Shown here one piece after another: positions 62,330 through 64,000 of a stretch of DNA of 64,000 nucleotides. The position numbers were made by a program, and so were the translations under genes. Source of the stretch: Halioglobus sp. (lineage in GTDB: Bacteria; Pseudomonadota; Gammaproteobacteria; Pseudomonadales; Halieaceae). Under the pieces are notes generated by a model. That model was given only the letters and a program-made list of their open reading frames with translations, was not told the DNA's origin and ran no database searches. Within the stretch, counting starts at the first letter, position 1. Each line of letters begins with the position of its first letter. The stretch is taken from assembly GCA_029246385.1 (NCBI GenBank), contig JAQWNG010000043.1, forward strand, positions 1-64,000, written 5' to 3'.

Positions 62330-63145
62330 GTGAATAAAGACCTAACTCTGGAAGTCAATGATGGCATTGGCCTGATTACGTTCAATCGCCCTGAGGCGTT
62401 GAACACGTTTAATGCTGCTATACAAGTTGGTTTGGGAGAAGCCTACCGTCTTTGCGACGAAGATGATGCGGTGCGAGTGATCGTTATCACGGGTGCTGGC
62501 AAAGCGTTTTGTGCGGGTGCTGATTTGAGTCCGGGTGGAGACACTTTTGGTGGCGTAGAAGAGATGAACTTCAGCTCCTGTCCACTGAGTGTTCAGGCTT
62601 GGGACCTGCGTAAGCCGGTGATTGCTGCAGTCAATGGGCATGCGCTGGGCGTTGGGCTTGGTATTGCGATGCAGGCCGATATTCGGGTGCTAGCGCAGGA
62701 GGGAAAGTATGGGTTTTTACAAAATCGTCGCGGCGCGCTAGTGGATTTTGCCATGGAGTATTTCCTGCCACGGCTGATCGGGTTCGAACGCGCATTCGAA
62801 CTAATTGTGCGAGCACAGAAGTTGAGCGGTACAGAAGCATTAGAGTGGGGTTTGGCAAGTCGTGTTGTGCCTGCCGATGAGGTGTTGGCGTGTGCGCTTG
62901 AAATTGCACGGGATATGGCAGTGAACTGCTCACCGTTGGTAATGGGAATGCATAAGCGTTTGTTGTGGAAGGGGCTAGATATGAAGCGGGATGATCTTAT
63001 CGAGTGGGAGACTCGCGCATTGCACGACACTCTGTCCCGCCCGGATGCGATAGAGGGTGGCCTGGCATGGTTTGAAAAGCGCAGCCCGCGGTGGTCTTCC
63101 AGCGTACCAAAAGACTGGCCCTCAGATTTAATGGATGGCGAATAA
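62330..63145 (+). CDS. enoyl-CoA hydratase/isomerase-family (crotonase) protein
   Basis: This ~271-residue crotonase-fold protein has GLITFNRPEALNTF at the start, the oxyanion hole formed by FCAGADLSPGG (~65) and GHALGVGLGIAMQADIRV (~105), and RLIGFERAFELIVRAQKLSGTEALEWGLASRVVP. The usual second catalytic Glu of hydratases is not obvious in the DFAMEYFLPRLIG region, so an isomerase or atypical activity is possible. It probably acts in beta-oxidation. GTG at 62330 has GAGG nine bases upstream; GTG at 62312 is the longer alternative with a poor ribosome site. Confidence 0.87.
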   Translation: MNKDLTLEVNDGIGLITFNRPEALNTFNAAIQVGLGEAYRLCDEDDAVRVIVITGAGKAFCAGADLSPGGDTFGGVEEMNFSSCPLSVQAWDLRKPVIAAVNGHALGVGLGIAMQADIRVLAQEGKYGFLQNRRGALVDFAMEYFLPRLIGFERAFELIVRAQKLSGTEALEWGLASRVVPADEVLACALEIARDMAVNCSPLVMGMHKRLLWKGLDMKRDDLIEWETRALHDTLSRPDAIEGGLAWFEKRSPRWSSSVPKDWPSDLMDGE

Positions 63146-63231
63146 AACGAACGACGATCTGTTGCTTATTACTAACCCATTGTCTGGGTGAGCAGTTTCG
63201 TTGTGCAGACTTTTTGTCTGGGCATCTCGTG

Positions 63232-64000
63232 TCAGTCATTGGTCAAGCAAAAACCGCCTAGCCACTCTTTTGGGGAACAATCATAGATCAGTCGCCCTCT
63301 CTCTCCATGTTGGGCATCCAAGATTCTTTCAGTTTTTTTGCTTGGGGCCATGCCACGTGCGGGTTCTTCTTGCAGCTGATCCAAGGGGATTGGGTAGCTC
63401 GCCCAGTCTTTAGGAGCACGCCAACCCGGCGGCGCCACTAAATAGCTTCTGGTGCCATTAATGGGATGTAGGGCGCGCCAGTCGTGAATTTTTGTTGATA
63501 AATTTGCAACAACCTCCGGGTGTGCCTGAGCGAGGTTATTGTATTCGTTGGGGTCGTCCTGGATCTTGAAAAGGTAATTGGTAACCGTCGTTTCCAGTTG
63601 ATCCTGATCGATTTCCTGTACCAGCTTCCAAGTATCGTTAAATGCGGTGAGATTAAAGTGCCCGGCGATAGGCGTTTCGGACGCAAAATAGATGAACTCC
63701 TCGCGGGGCATCGCTGTGCCATTGGCAATTGCTGACCAAAGACTCTGGCCATCAAGCATCCTTCGATTTTTTGGGGTGACGCCGCTTGCTTCTGCCAGAG
63801 TTGGAAAGACATCCATGGCTGTCATGATTTGAGTCATCTTTTCTCCGGCAGGTACATGTCCAGGCCAACGTATGATAGATACTACGCGGATGCCGCCCTC
63901 AAAAGTTTCACCTTTCCCTCCGCGCAGTGGAGCATTGTCGGCACCGCCAACGGAATATGCGGCGCCGCCGTTGTCGCTGAAGAACAGAATGATTGTGTTG
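63232..64000 (-). CDS. sulfatase (arylsulfatase-like), 5' end outside window
   Basis: The frame is open to the right edge; about 255 residues of the C-terminal part are seen. ILFFSDNGGAAY (metal-binding Asp-Asn), NAPLRGGKGETFEGGIRVVSIIRWPG and YLFKIQDDPNEYNNLAQAHPEV are hallmarks of formylglycine sulfatases of the arylsulfatase A type. The catalytic Cys/Ser-x-Pro-x-Arg motif lies outside the window, so the subtype cannot be told, nor whether a signal peptide is present. It should remove sulfate from an organic sulfate ester. Gene order (convergent with the enoyl-CoA hydratase) shows no operon on this side. Confidence 0.9.
   Translation of the reverse strand, partial: NTIILFFSDNGGAAYSVGGADNAPLRGGKGETFEGGIRVVSIIRWPGHVPAGEKMTQIMTAMDVFPTLAEASGVTPKNRRMLDGQSLWSAIANGTAMPREEFIYFASETPIAGHFNLTAFNDTWKLVQEIDQDQLETTVTNYLFKIQDDPNEYNNLAQAHPEVVANLSTKIHDWRALHPINGTRSYLVAPPGWRAPKDWASYPIPLDQLQEEPARGMAPSKKTERILDAQHGERGRLIYDCSPKEWLGGFCLTND

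Noticed and set aside
1-64000. CRISPR array, prophage, transposon or toxin-antitoxin pair
   Set aside because: No regularly spaced direct repeats, transposase or integrase motifs, terminal inverted repeats or phage structural genes were seen.

Overview
The window looks like a chromosomal segment of a marine gammaproteobacterium, most likely a Halieaceae/Spongiibacteraceae-type member of the Cellvibrionales. That placement is an inference from gene content: a gammaproteobacterial proteorhodopsin, TonB-dependent receptors, P450s, many lipid/steroid-type catabolic enzymes, MMPL-type RND exporters and a YeeN-type YebC protein. Base composition is near 50% GC and the genes carry clear Shine-Dalgarno sites. 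There is one tRNA (Arg-ACG) behind a good sigma70 promoter. No rRNA, CRISPR array, insertion sequence, integrase or phage gene was seen.

Layout. 0-3.4 kb: the C-terminal end of a giant type I-secreted adhesin, a small conserved protein, and a TolC-type outer-membrane channel fused to an OmpA peptidoglycan-binding domain. 3.4-11 kb: GNAT, nitronate-monooxygenase-like flavoprotein, YeeN/YebC, a low-complexity lipoprotein, a luciferase-like monooxygenase, a PGPGW membrane protein, a class II aldolase plus TauD dioxygenase pair, and the tRNA. 11-19 kb: acyl-CoA ligase, SDR, TonB receptor, and a stand-alone cytoplasmic molybdopterin oxidoreductase. 19-25.6 kb: epimerase-like protein, proteorhodopsin with its own terminator, SDR, DUF1214-type protein, CorA and a YiiX-like cysteine hydrolase. 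26-32 kb: DUF3089 lipase-like lipoprotein, second luciferase-like monooxygenase, second TauD dioxygenase, AGCS transporter, SDR plus thioesterase. 32-40.6 kb: SGNH-like secreted protein with thrombospondin-3 motifs, a broken CYP125-like P450, a carotenoid cleavage oxygenase, an MMPL/RND exporter, and a divergent redoxin/cytochrome c/PHM fusion enzyme. 41-49 kb: secreted carboxylesterase, alpha/beta hydrolase, two lipoproteins sharing an N-terminal module (one PLC-X, one GH-A glycosidase), and remains of an MDR dehydrogenase. 49-64 kb: TonB receptor, phosphoesterase, intact P450, FadD19-like CoA ligase, HAD phosphatase, RND pump and adaptor, a nonsense-interrupted gene, enoyl-CoA hydratase, and the C-terminal half of a sulfatase.

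How the genes fit together (inference). Uptake (two TonB receptors, AGCS), activation (two acyl-CoA ligases), oxidation (P450, TauD, luciferase-like, SDR, nitronate monooxygenase), chain handling (enoyl-CoA hydratase, thioesterase) and efflux (two RND systems) suggest growth on hydrophobic molecules such as sterols, terpenoids or fatty acids, supplemented by light-driven proton pumping. The genes are scattered in one- and two-gene units on alternating strands rather than in one pathway operon. Apart from the YebC-like protein no DNA-binding regulator is encoded here. At least three genes are visibly decaying (P450, MDR dehydrogenase, and the gene at 61.7 kb).

The best candidates for something undescribed are the two lipoproteins with a shared module at 44.8-48.6 kb, the redoxin/cytochrome c/PHM enzyme facing an MMPL exporter at 36-40.6 kb, the TolC-OmpA fusion beside the adhesin, and the carotenoid oxygenase that is the only visible potential retinal-forming enzyme near the proteorhodopsin.
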